In this document: positions 39,524-51,300 of the stretch, one piece after another
Layout: each line of letters starts with the position of its first letter
Numbering within the stretch: position 1 is the stretch's first letter
Assembly (NCBI GenBank): GCA_965112735.1
Contig: OZ218951.1
Coordinates: 5,766,001-5,830,000, forward strand
Direction: 5' to 3'
Origin: Phaeosaccion multiseriatum
Taxonomy: Eukaryota > Ochrophyta, other classes
Length of the DNA stretch: 64,000 nt
The notes under the pieces: generated by a model
Database searches by the model: none
What the model was told of the DNA's origin: nothing
What the model saw: only the letters and a program-made list of their open reading frames with translations
Translations under genes and position numbers: made by a program

Positions 39524-42500
39524 TCACTCGGAGGATGGCGTCTCGGTCTCCCAGGCGCTGTCCAAACGGGCCACAAAGTCCGTTCCCCAGGGCCCGTCCA
39601 CGACGTAGTCTTCATCCTTGGAGGAGGACAGGATCAGGTCACGATCTCTCATAATGGGTTGGCCTTCGGTGTCCAGCCTCAGGCTCTGAGTCTCTCCCAT
39701 AACCCCGCTCCAGCGCTCAACTCCAATGTCATTCGGCCTGTTTATGAAGCCAACGTCGAGCACGTGCGCGGAGCACCGCTCAATCTCCTGGCGGTAATCC
39801 ACCATGAAGGAGTAAGTCTCTGTGAGAACAAGGACGCTCGCCCACGACCCGGGCGAGGTGAAGAGGTCTCTCTCGATGCGCTTTGCCGCGATCCACTCCT
39901 CACAGAGAGCTCTGTCCTCCGCCTTGTACAGCAGGGCCTCCACGGCCAGCAGAGCCGCAAGGTCGTCATCCACTGCCATCTCCGAAAGACGGCGACGAGG
40001 AGTGTTGTCGGACCTCTGGGCCTCCTCAAGCTCGTCCATCATTTGGAGGTCGCGCTTAACCTGGCAAGGGCCGTAAGCGTTGAAGGCCATGACAGTGACG
40101 CCGTTGGCCATGCGGTAAAGCCCCGGCTTGGTGACTTGTTTCTCCTCCATGACGACTTGCAGGGAGCCGTAGCCCAGGATTTGCTCGGCGCGTGGGCTGA
40201 ATTCCTCCCCTTCAATGTAGTCAGGGTTGTATTTCTCCACGTCGATAACCTCTACCAGCACTCTGGACGAGCTCCTGTCGTCCCCGTCGCGGGGAGTGAA
40301 CGTAAAGGCCGATGCGGTGATGTACGTCTGCGTGCGTGCGTACGTTGGGTGGGCGCGTGTGTGCAAAGGCAAGCCAGGGGATACAGGGCTCACGTGTCAA
40401 ACATGGACAAGAGAGAAAACACACACACTGGTCCAGAAGGGCACGACCATCCAAAGGCCACACAATTCTTCATTTCGCATGACTAGCTAGCAACCAGCAC
40501 GTCAGGCTTGCGAGAGACGAACAGACGTCCACGCGCAGCAGCAGCCTCGCAACGTGGGCTCACTCCACCCCCCTTCGTTATCTGTCAGTGTCTTTGGTAG
40601 TACAGTTGGTCAGATTTGAACTCTCCCCATCCCGCATATCTTGTCTTCTCTCACCGGCTGCGCGCCGTTCTCACAGGTGGGGAAGACTGCGAGTCTCCAG
40701 TTCCACTGCAGGTGCCTCTCCGCCAAGGCAGCGTACCAGGCGTTGTGGGCTCCCTTGAAGAGGAAGATTTGCTGCTTGAAGCCGAACACCATGGGGTCTC
40801 CTTGCACCAGACCATCTTAACACACCAGACACCGTCCATCGAGGCAGAGAATCAGGGAGAGAGAGAGAAGAGGGAGAGAGAGAAAATGCACACACACCAG
40901 ATGAGAGAGGGAGGGAGCAAGTGAGTAGCAGCGTGAGAGCGCGCTTAAAACTCTTGGTGGCGGGGCGCACGGCATGGAAGCCCTCGGAGAGAGGGCAGCG
41001 ATCAGACAGACAGACCCCAACAAGGAGCCCCTCGTGCAGCAGCAGCCGCAGCAGTAGCAGCAGCAGTTGGTGATGCACAGCAACCACTGGCTGGCAGAGC
41101 TTTCCACGACATGGCCGACGCCAAGCGGTACAAGTGGAACAAAGAGGTGGGACTTCAAATCGGGGGCGAGCAACCAAGGACTGTGGAGAGGGTGGGGCTC
41201 CCTCCCCCACGTGGCCTCCCCGTTTCCCGAGCGGCTGGATTACTCTCTGCGTCCAATCTTGCTCCCATCCACCCTCCCACTCGTTCACGCACCTGCGACC
41301 AACGACAGACCAAGGGTGGAGGTACCAGCCTGCAACCGTCGCCCAGCACCAGAAACTTCGGAAAGGGTCACTCGAATTATGTACACCTCGCCCGTGGTGA
41401 CACGCAAGTTTGATACCCGCTGTCCCCCCATGCACGAGGCATCGCCACCACTCTCGGCCACACCGGGCATGCAAGAGCGGCTGCCATCCTCAGACACACT
41501 GAAGACAGCGAGTTGAGTGTTGCCACCGGTACTATCACAGGTGTCCGCAGTGAGCGCTCCCACGACGGGGGCAGTGAAACGGTAAGTCAGTGTAGGTTGG
41601 TTCTGGCCGCCGCTTGCAGGAACACACGCATCATTATCCGAGCGGGGCGCACTGGCAAAGCTTCCGTCCACTGTCCTTGTATAATCACCGTCAGTGAGCA
41701 ACAGCTCTACGTCATACACTACAGAGAGGAAGGCCCAGAGAGAAGAGAGAGAAGAGGAGCACACAGGAGCAGGAGGAGGAGGTGGAGGGTTGCTTGTGAG
41801 AATGGGTGATGCTATGACAGGCACGTGCCCCGCCCATCCCTTACCATCATCACAAGCATCTCCTTCTCCGTCTTCATCCGAGTCTTCTTGTCCCGCGTTG
41901 GCATCCGAGCGGCAACTGTACGGAGCACACGGAGGGAGGCAACACAGGGCAGGCAGTCGTGGTCGAAACGCAAGGCACAGCCATCAGTTTCGTCTCGAGT
42001 GGCTGGAGAAGCGGGTACGATGGCTGTCTGTGTCAAAAACGAATCAAAAGGCTACGAAGGTGGAGTCGCACATTCATCTCACGGGAGCATTGGCTGCGCA
42101 CAACAGAGAACGAGAGGCGCTAAGAGGCAGCGCACGCAAGCACGCACAAACGTAATGAGCAGGGGCTGAGACAGACGAGACAACGAGATGTGCGCTGCAC
42201 TGACACACAGAGATGAAACAAGAAGCGCTCAGGCCCCCCTCCAGTCGGTCCATACTTTCTATACAGTGTATCACTCACTTGTCAACATTGTCCACAATGC
42301 CGTCCCCGTCAGCGTCTGCCTCAGGAGGGTCGCCACCGCCGCACGAGACGCAAGGGTAGGAGGGGTTGGGAGAAGCATATAGTCAGAAAGAAAGGCAAGT
42401 GAGTGGACAGTGACGACAAGAGAATCCGAGGTCCTGCTCATTGGCTGTGTGATGAAAAGGCAGCGAGTCGAATGCCGGGGAGCGACGAGATGACGAGAAG

Positions 42501-44553
42501 CTCAAGTCAACCTCTGTTCCTCCATCGTCTCATCACGATTCATGACCCTCGTTCCTACCTCTACATTTTCTGACGGTTGATCCGTCATCGTTGGACGTGG
42601 GGCTGATGGTGTTGTAATATCGCACGACCGGGATTCATGGAAAACGAGAGTACATCGTACAGCAATACGTGAGCACCAACGCAAACAGAGAGGCACGAGG
42701 GAGGGGGGGGGGGGTGAGCGAGAGACTGCGGGAGGCGGAGAGAAAAGCAGGCATGTCATGCGACGCACTCCTCGACATGTTGGCCGGCCAACACTCGCAC
42801 ACGCCGGGGAGGAAAGGCACCTGCCAAGTGCGGTGCTTTGCTTGCGGCCACTCACCAAGAGTCCCCAAAGCAGCATGATGTGCCAGTTGTTCCTAGTGTC
42901 TGTTCGCCACAGCCGGGAGTGATAGAGCGTGCAAAGGAGGTGATGATCGGTCAGTCATCACATCACATCGCATGGCTGGCTGGGGCGTGCACGTATGTCT
43001 CCTTTACTCCCCCTGGCATGGGCTGGTCCAGTGCCTGCCCTGGCCGCTCGTCACCCTCTCGTTTACACACACACATCTAGACTAGTGCAGACAAATCAGC
43101 GCAGACATACACATACACACACACCTCTAGACTAGTGCAGGCGTCCTGACTCTCGCACAAAGCGACGGAATCCTCCTCAAAGTCGGCGCTCTGTGCGGAG
43201 CAGGGTGGACGTTGACGAAACAAGCAAGAGGGCACGAGGTCAGCACAGAGAGGAGGAGTCAAGGGACGGGAAAGACTTCAGGTGTGGGCAGTGTAGCGGT
43301 ACGATAGTAGCAAGGCACTCAATCGGCCAGATGACATTGAGAGCGGAGTTGGGCCGCCCGATAACTCACCCTACAGGCGTCACTCGCACTGCAGGCCGCG
43401 GTGGAGGTGCCGTCGAAATTGGCACCCTGAGATTGAAGGGGAACATGGTGAGCGTTACGAGAAAAAGAGTGCAGGAGGTCACCAAGAGGGACACACGGGG
43501 GAAGGTCAGGAGAGGGGGAAAGCTTGAGGTGTAGGCCGTGTAGCGGTAGCTACGACAGGAGCAAGGCACGATCGGCCAGATGACATTGAGAGCGCGCATG
43601 GGCCGCCCATTTACTCACAAAACAGGAGAAGGACACAGAGCAGGCCGCGCTGGAGGTGCCGGAGAAATTGGCCTCCTGTAATACAAAGGATTCATGGTGG
43701 GTGTAGACGAGACAAGAGGGCGGGAGGTCAGCAGAGGGACACAGGGGGCAGGACAGGAGAGGGGGAAAGCTTGAGGTGTGGCTGGGCCGTGTAGCGGTAG
43801 CTACGACAGGAGCAAGACACAATCGGGCAGATGACACCGAGAGCGCACATGGGCTGCCCGATACCTCACCTCACAAGAGCCCGCCACATTGCAGGCTGCG
43901 CTGGAGGTGCCAGAAAAAGAGGCCCCCTGTGATTGAAGGGGAACATGGAGTGTGTAGACGAGAAAAGAGGGCAGGAGGTGAGCAGAGGGACAGGGGGGAG
44001 GCCAGGAGAGGGGGGAAGCTTTAGGTGTAGGCCGTGTAGCGGTAGCTACGACAGGAGCAAGACATACACATCGGCCAGATGACAGCGAGAGCGTACATGG
44101 GCCGCCCATTTACTCACAAAACAAGATCTTCCAACGCCGCAGACTACGGTGGAGGTGCCGGAGAAAGTGACATCCTGTAATACAAAGGATTCATGGTGGG
44201 TGTAGACGAGACAAAAGGGCGGGAGGTCAGCAGAGGGACACAGGGGGGCAGGTCAGGAGAGGGGAGAAGCAAGCTTGAGGTGTGGGCCGCGTAGCGGTAC
44301 GACAGGAGCAAGATACTTCATCGGCGAGATGACAACGAGAGCGGAGGTTGGTTGGGTGACTCCTCACACAACGACGGGACATGAGGTTAGCCGCGACCAC
44401 AACATGGAGGAGTTGAATGAACACGAGCGACGGCTTCCATGACCGTGTGGGGAGGAGGGGGTGCACAGGGGACAGTTGGGGGGGGGGCAGCAGCTGCACA
44501 AACTCCTTACTCACGCTACAGCTACCGTCTTTCTCGCACATAACGGAGCAGTT
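39524..44553 (-). CDS. Mosaic secreted protein: Cys mini-repeats, TSP3 repeats, PPC-like and D-type domains
   Basis: Thirteen minus-strand exons join in phase: 44515-44553, 44118-44174, 43870-43926, 43619-43675, 43370-43426, 43125-43190, 42856-42899, 42559-42602, 42279-42315, 41845-41915, 41293-41718, 40655-40815 and 39524-40327 (at least 639 aa). First come four 19-residue mini-repeats, one per exon (EANFSGTSSAACSVSFSCF and relatives), and a longer relative. A thrombospondin type 3 calcium-binding segment follows (DADGDGIVDNVDN, then SDEDGEGDACDD), built from five tiny exons. Next is a beta-sandwich like bacterial PPC domains (TLTYRFTAPVVGALTADTC), then a block starting GDPMVFGFKQQIFLF that recalls von Willebrand D-like entries, and an acidic C-terminus. 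The 5' end is unresolved. It is probably extracellular and calcium-binding. Confidence 0.7.
43370..44174 (-). repeat. Tandem array of four exon+intron units, period about 249 bp
   Basis: Exons of exactly 57 bp start at 43426, 43675, 43926 and 44174 (minus strand); low ends are spaced 249, 251 and 248. The introns are also alike, sharing GTGTAGCGGTAGCTACGACA and CATTGAGAGCG-like strings, so whole units were duplicated. The 66-bp exon at 43125-43190 is a diverged relative. Confidence 0.9.
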
Positions 44554-45996
44554 CTTCATAACGGGTGAGCGGAGGCGAGGTGGGCCCAAGGGGTGGAACC
44601 GAGCAGCCGTATACGATGGTAGAGAGGAGCAAACGACGACAAAGGGCAGCAGGAGGGCGTTAGCTAGGATGGGTATTTGTGTGTGTTGGGGGGGGGGGGG
44701 GGGCTGCTTTAGCTCAAGATGCGCGCAAGCTAAACGCAAATGGCACGAGGACGAGGGTGTATTGAAGGACAATGCAACACCACGGCCGACACTTGAAGCC
44801 CACTCGGGAACTTACCTCAAACGTCGTCAGCTGGCGAGACGAGGAAGAGATGCGTACCAACGGTCAAGGACATCGTCCGATCCCCGTGCGCGATATCCAC
44901 CCAACACGAGGATATGCGCCGCGCAGCAGGTGCCAGGGGGAGAGGCAGAGGAACCCACGTGAGGAGGCGAAATGGGGTGTCAGAAGGGCTCACTACCTCA
45001 CATACAGTTGGGAAGACTCAAAGACAGCACTTGCACAGAGCACAAATCACCAAGACAATTCGAGGGTCCGCATAGAGGAGCCAAAACGCCAGCGAGGGGC
45101 GGCTTGCGGGGCCCATCCATCGCGGGTGAGACGGCGGGGGGCATCTACGTGCACACGCACCCGGCAATTCGAGTCTGTACAGACCACCGCTTGATCATCA
45201 GGAGAGTCGCACGTGCATGTGCTTGCGAAGGCGGTGACAGTGTATGCCGCCGTGCACACAGTCGTCCAGTCTGGGCGTGGGCCGGGCGATGCATGCGAAC
45301 GGAAGACACAACAAAGAAGAACACGGTATCAGCAAAGAGACGCCGCGAGCAGGGGATAGACTAGGGAAGGTGCAGAGTCCAATTCCCAGAAAGCAAGAAG
45401 TGAGTACTGCGGGGCAGCACCGGCCGCTGCTGCCCGTTCACTTCTTGGGTACCAATAAGCCTGGGGAGAGGCAGAAGCTTCTCAAGTACAAGAGGACATC
45501 TGCCCGCTGCCAACCTGTTTGGCCTCGGACCGGTTGAAGATGGTGTTGTAGAGTGAGAATTAGAAAGAGCCCCGCCCTCCTCCTCCAAGATGACCTCGGC
45601 TTGTTCAGCAAGGGCCGGAGAAGGGCCGGAGAGGTGAAAGGCAGAAGGACGAAGGTAGGGGGCGGTGTTGGCACGGGAAGCAAGAGAGGGAGTCAGCTCT
45701 GCCACAGAGCGAGAGACTAATAAAGGTCGCTCAGCAGCTAGCGCCATCAGCCAGCCAGAGAGTGCCATGGTGGCGTGGCTGCCGCTTCGAGGGCTCGTCC
45801 TCCCCACCTACATAGGCAGGCAGCCATCTCCGTCCCTCCCCTTCTGCCTTCCATGCTCATGTACCACACCTAAAAGGCCTCATGGAAACAGGCAGGATGA
45901 GAAAGCCACAAAACGCCAAGAAATCAAGAAATGATAAGAGTAGATACCTTATGCCCGTCGTGCATGGCAGCAGTCCCAAGAGGGATAAGCGTCTCC

Positions 45997-46033
<37 letters not shown>

Positions 46034-46356
46034 CCTCTTTCTCTCTCTCTATAAAAATGGGTGTATGCGAAAAAAGTGGGAGAAAATGAAAAAATGAAAA
46101 AATGGCGGAAAATGGAAAATCGGAAAAACCGCGAAAAAACGGGTCTATAGAGCTGAAACGTAAATTGCACGATACCTCGATCTCAGAATTTTTCTCCTTT
46201 CTTATTTGTTGCTTTGCTGCTGCTGCTGAAGCGAGGAGACTTGCGAGGAAGACGTGGCACAGTCCCCAATACTCCACGGAGACTCGTTGCTGAGGTGTAA
46301 GGCTCAGTCAGCAGAGGGAAGAAGGTGCTGCTGCGTCAGGAGGAGAGCTTTGAAAC
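44554..46356. other. Unresolved 5' region of the mosaic gene plus intergenic DNA
   Basis: Minus-strand candidates for further exons of the mosaic gene: 45151-45213, which could encode TCTCDSPDDQAVVCTDSNCR before a GTGCGT donor, and a 15-base microexon near 44819-44833. A possible first exon on minus starts at ATG 45768 (MALSGWLMALAAERPLL). None could be joined in phase with confidence. 45995-46045 is a CT microsatellite and 46080-46140 is rich in GAAAA. Confidence 0.4.
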
Positions 46357-47940
46357 ATGATACACGATTTGCCACTGCTGCTCCTCATGGCAGTGGTGCT
46401 GGGGGTGCTGGTGCTGCAGTGGAGAGAGTCTATGTCCACTCTGGAGGACACACTCCTGCGCCACCCAGACGTGGCCGTCATTCGAAAGCTTCAATTTTTC
46501 GGATCTACCAGAAGCTCCAGCACAAGCTACTTCGCCCCCCCCCCCACCACCACCACCACCACCACCACCACCACCAGCAGCAGCAGCAGAATCAGCAGCA
46601 GCACTATCCCTGTAGTAACCTACGGTGTGAGCTCGAGCACCGTTATCTACTATGATGACGACGGCGGCTACGACGACGACGACTTTTATTCCGGAGCATC
46701 GAGTCTTCGACACTTATCCAGAGGCGGGGGGTTGTCTGCTGTGGTCGCCTTATTCGTGATCCTTTTGCTCTCGCTGGACCTGCTGCAGGTTGGGACTGCG
46801 TTCTCCCCAAGCTGCGCCACCACCTCAACCACCAGGGTAGCAGCGAGGGGGCTCAGGGCCAGAGGAACCAGCACCAAGGGGCGCGCTGGCTTTGGGTATG
46901 CAGCAACCTCGACGGCCAGGAGAGCCCCTGGGAGAGCCCAGCGGGGCATGCGCCGGCATATATCGGTGTGGGGGAGGAAGGAGGGAGTCGATGGGGAGGA
47001 GAATCTTGACGATGGTGAGGGCCTTGGCCGCAATGAGGACGACCGGGGGGGGGCAGCGGAGTCTGAGGACACAAAAAGTGAGTTGCCATCCACGCCCCGA
47101 AAGGGCAAATACTATATCCGTGCCGACGGGGAGATTGCACAGTATGGTATGGAGGGGGGAGAGGGGGGGGGTGAAGGCAGCGGGCAGCAGGCTGATCGCG
47201 GAGAAGGGTGGCTGGAAAGAGAAAAGGCAAAGCTGAAGAAGGCAATGGAAATGAGCGAGGAGAAGGAAGGGGAGGGGGACGGGGAGGGGGAGGGAGGGAG
47301 TGCCAAGGGGGAGGTGATGGAAGAAGAGACGGAGGAAAACATCCCCTTAGTCAGGGAAGACCCCTTCATCACCAAGCGTAGGGAACTTTATGCCGAGTCG
47401 GCCTATTATGACGAGCCTTTGCCCGAACGACCAAGGTGAGGTGACGGCACGCAGCGTCTCATAGCGCCATACCATCACGTGGATAAAGCATGGTGCCGCT
47501 CAACCCCTGAGAGCGAGAGAGAGGAAGAGTCCCGAGGGTGGGGTGCAGGGAGGGGAGGGGAGGGGAAGCACCACGGGGAAGCACAGGGAAGATGCTCCAT
47601 GCACCTCTCGGTCGGCTAACCCTCATCCTGCCCTACCTCCCTCCCTCCATCACCCTGCCCTCCCTCCCTCTCCCTCTCCTCCCCTTCCCCCCTCCCTCCC
47701 TCCCCTCTCCTCCTCTCTCTGTCTCTCTCTCTCTCTCTGTCCTCCTCAAGGTGGGGCCCCGGTGGCATCTTCCCTGTGGACGTGAGCGCCACGGGATCCT
47801 TCCTGACGCTCGTGCCCTTCGCGCTCATTGCCGTGGTGGGCCTGGCCACCCTCGGGGCCGTGAATCTCGAGAGCGCCAAGCAGGACAGCATCTCTGTCCA
47901 GCGGGTGCAAGACGTCAGCGGGGACGACTTCTGGCAGTAG
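46357..47940 (+). CDS. Putative plastid membrane protein with ASAFAP-like motif
   Basis: Two exons: 46357-47435 and 47751-47940, joined in phase 2, 422 aa. A hydrophobic stretch (LSAVVALFVILLLSLDLLQV) is followed directly by GTAFSPSC, very like the signal peptide and ASAFAP cleavage site of red-lineage secondary plastids, then an Arg/Ala/Thr-rich transit-like segment. This motif lies about 140 residues in, so the true start may be downstream or the N-terminus may be spliced; a first hydrophobic segment (LPLLLLMAVVLGVLVL) is right at the ATG. The mature part is acidic, contains PFITKRRELYAESAYYDEPL, and exon 2 encodes one membrane helix (FLTLVPFALIAVVGLATLGA) and a short acidic end. No family recognised. 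A Thr run is encoded by CCA/ACC repeats at 46537-46575. Confidence 0.68.
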
Positions 47941-48314
47941 TAGCACGAGCAGTATATTTTTCTTTTCTTTTAGCACTAGTAGTAACTGTAGAAGGGGGGG
48001 GGGGAGAAAAATGTTATAGGAGAATACGTAGTTACTTGTTTTTGCTATATTCCTTCTCCATCGACTCCACTTTGGTGTGTAAGGTCACATGAACTGAAAA
48101 CCCAAACCTGAAAATCCCTTCTTGATTGAAATATGTCCACGTACCAAAAGTGTATGCAAGCTCCCTCTCGACAGAAAAGAGAAAGGAGGGTAAAGATAAT
48201 ACCCCGTGAGGACATGCTGCACCAAGGGCTCGAAGCCGAATGCTTTGCTATGCTCTATTGCTTACATGTACACTATGAGAGGCCTCCTCTAACCCCAGAG
48301 CTCTCCTGCCGCCT
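47941..48314. other. Convergent intergenic region
   Basis: 374 bp between the plastid-protein stop and the RAD54 stop. AT-rich near 47950-48060 with a G run at 47995. No gene is seen. Confidence 0.5.
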
Positions 48315-51300
48315 TCACTCGAAGTCGTCGCTGTCGTCGTCCTCCTCCTCCGCCTCCTCTTCCTCCGCCTCCTCCTCCTCCTCCTCCTCCTCCTCCTCCT
48401 CCTCCTCCTCCTCCTCCTCCTCCCCCCTAACTCCATCCTCCTCCTCTTGCCCCCCCCCCTTGGTCTCCTCCACTCCTTCCTGCCCCCCCTCCCCCTCCCC
48501 CTCCCCCGGCTCTTGGCTCAGCCTGCTCATCTTAGCGGGCCTCTCTGGCGAAGCAGTCACTGTGGGTGCGTGTGTGGCTGTGGGCGCGTGTATGGCCGTG
48601 GTCCGCTTGGAGCCGCACACTTGACACTTCTTGCGGCGCCCCCCATTGTTGAAGGTGCACGTCGCACAGCTCCACTGAGAGGGGGAGGACTGCTTGGGCT
48701 TGGGCTGGGGCCTGCTGGCCCGGCCGTGATCTGCTGTATCACCAACTGCTGTTGCTGGTGCTGCTTCTGCTGCTGCTATTGTTGGTTCGGGTGGGAATGC
48801 GAGGGGCGGGAAAAGAGATGGAGAGACAAGAGATGAGAAAAGGCAAGAGAAGAGATCGAGAGGCGGATGGAGAGCCGAAGCTGTGGAGGGGGAGGAGAAG
48901 GAGGAAGAAAATCGATACGCACACTGGGAGGGCACCCTCTCCACTAACCTGATGGAGGACTATGGGCAGGTGAGGCTCTCGCCCGCGCCGTCTCCTTCGC
49001 TCCGATATCGACAATTTCCACTGCAGAGTGCAAGCCAAGTGAAAAGACAGCTGCGCGTCAAGGCAAGAGCTTACGCGAACGAGGAGCGACAAAAAGCTGG
49101 GACAGCGAGCGGCAAAGAGGAAGTGGAACCGATACACACGCACACACACGCACACGCACACACACACACAATTGCCATCCCCTCCTCCGCACCCACCGTC
49201 GCTGTCTCGACCGCTGTCAAGGTCGCTGTCGCCACTGCTGTGTCCATAGTCGCCGCCCTCCTGCCTGCCCTTGCTCTTGCCCCTGCCCCTGCCCTCACCC
49301 TCTCCCCCGGCCTTGGACAGGAGGCGGCGCTTCTTGCCCTTGCTCTGGCGAGGACTCGTTGGCGGACCTTCCACCGCCCCAGCTCCATCAGCTGCCATCC
49401 CTTCCTCGTCGCCGTCGCTCTCACTCCCACTCCCCCTCCCACCACCATCATCATCATCGTCATCACTCTCCTCGTCTTCGTCGCTCTCGCTCATGTCCCC
49501 CCCCGCCGCCCTCCTCGCGGCCTTGTCCGCCTCCCGCTGCGCGTCCTCCTCCTCCTTCCTCTCCTTCGCCACCCGCTCCACCTCTGCATCCACTGCCATC
49601 CTCTTCTCGATGAGGCCCCAGGTCACCTCGAGCCCGAACACGAAGCTGATGAGGGAGTCCCCCGTGCCCGCCAGTGCGGTCCGCAGCACGACGTCGTCAA
49701 CTGTGTCGACGGTGTAGTGGTGGCTCCAGCTGTTGAGGTCCTCCTCGGACGGCATGCCCATCTGAGGCTTGTAGCGGTTATTCGACCCCGCCGTCCCTCC
49801 CTCTCCCTCCTCCCCCCCATCCTCCCCCCCCCCCTCCCCATCAGCTGCCATCCCCCTCTCCTCCTTCTCCCTCCTCGCCCTCTCTGCCCGCACCTCCTCC
49901 ATCGCCTCAGCCTTGGCCACCATGAGCCTTGGAGCAAGCCCCGCCCACTCCTCCTCGAACAGCGGCTGGATCAGCTCCACCGCCTTGACGGCAGGGTGCG
50001 CCTCCCCTCCCTCCATGAGCCCCCACTGTTCCCACGTTTTGCGCACCGTGGAGAAGAGGAGGTTCATATCCTTGGCGAAGGCAGGCACGCTGCAGTACAC
50101 CTCCCCCCCGCCGTCCGCTGCCATCTCCTCCTCTACTCCAAGCTTGTTCCACACGGAGGTCAGGTCCATCTCCAGTCCCGACGCGCACGGCGGGGACGCA
50201 GGAGGAGAGCAGCTCCCCCCTATTGTATCACCAACTGCCGCCCCTCCACATCCACTGCCATCCTTACCCCCCTCCGGAGGCGGGGTGTTCTCGTCCCCTT
50301 CCGCGGGCTGCTGTTGCTGTAGCTGCTGCTGTACCACCAACTGCTGTGCCTGTGGGTCTAAAGGCTTCTTGCTCCGAACAAGGCACTGGGCCTCAGGCAT
50401 GGCCATGATCTGCTGGAGGAGCGCCGCACACATTTCAAGCTGACGTGGGATGGCCAGGGTTTCCGCCTCCTCCGCATCGTCCTAGAAAGAGCCGGAGGGT
50501 ATGAGAGGGTATGAGAGGCATGAAGCATGAAGAAGAGGCCACGAGCAGAGCTACGCACCGAGTCTGCCTGCTCCCCCGTACCCATACACCTCTAACCAAC
50601 CCCATGCCCATATTATTCTAACCCACCCATGCCCCGTACCCCTCCACCAAACACCCACCTTGGCAGCCTTGACGGCCTCAGCAATGTCGCACCGCTTGCA
50701 GTTGAGCTTGCTGTGCGTGTCCGACGGCGTGTTCTCCGTCAGCCGGAAAAGGTTCTTGAGGTCCTTCGAGGACAGGCTGTTCACCTGCATCAGGCATCAG
50801 GGGGAGGACGGGGATGGCAGCGGATGATGGGCGGGGGTCATTTTGGGGGGGTAGACGAAGAGGACAGAGGGAATTGATCTACAATGCCGACACTTGTGGA
50901 CGACTTTCCCCAGGACGGGTCCAACAACGACAGCAGTTGGTGATACGATACAGACGCAGCAGTTGTTGGTATACCTCCTGCTTGTCGTCGACGATGTTCT
51001 GCAGGCCCTCCTTGCTGAGCTGGCGTTGGAAGATCTTCTCCTCGATGGTGCCCGTGGACAGGAAGCGGTACACAAAGCACCTGAGGGCGCATGAGTAGCG
51101 TAGGAGGAGGAGGAGGAGGAGGAGGAGGAGGAGGAGGGGTAGTAGAAGTAGTAAATTGTAGTCGGGCGTACGGGCATATGGGCATACTATGGTAAGCGGC
51201 AAGCTGGCAAAGCGGGCAAAGCAGGCACGCAGGGGAAGAGAGGGCGAGAGCAGAGACGGACGGGTTCCTTACAAAACATGTCCACCTCTTACCTCTTCTT

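Noticed and set aside
44367-44423. Fifth copy of the 57-bp mini-exon, predicted from the 249-bp period
   Set aside because: A possible GTGAGG donor is present, but no acceptor AG lies where expected and the peptide does not match the repeat.
45361-45768. Minus-strand frame starting MALSGWLMALAAERPLL as first exon of the mosaic gene
   Set aside because: The signal-like start is weak and I could not find a phase-compatible chain of exons to 44553.
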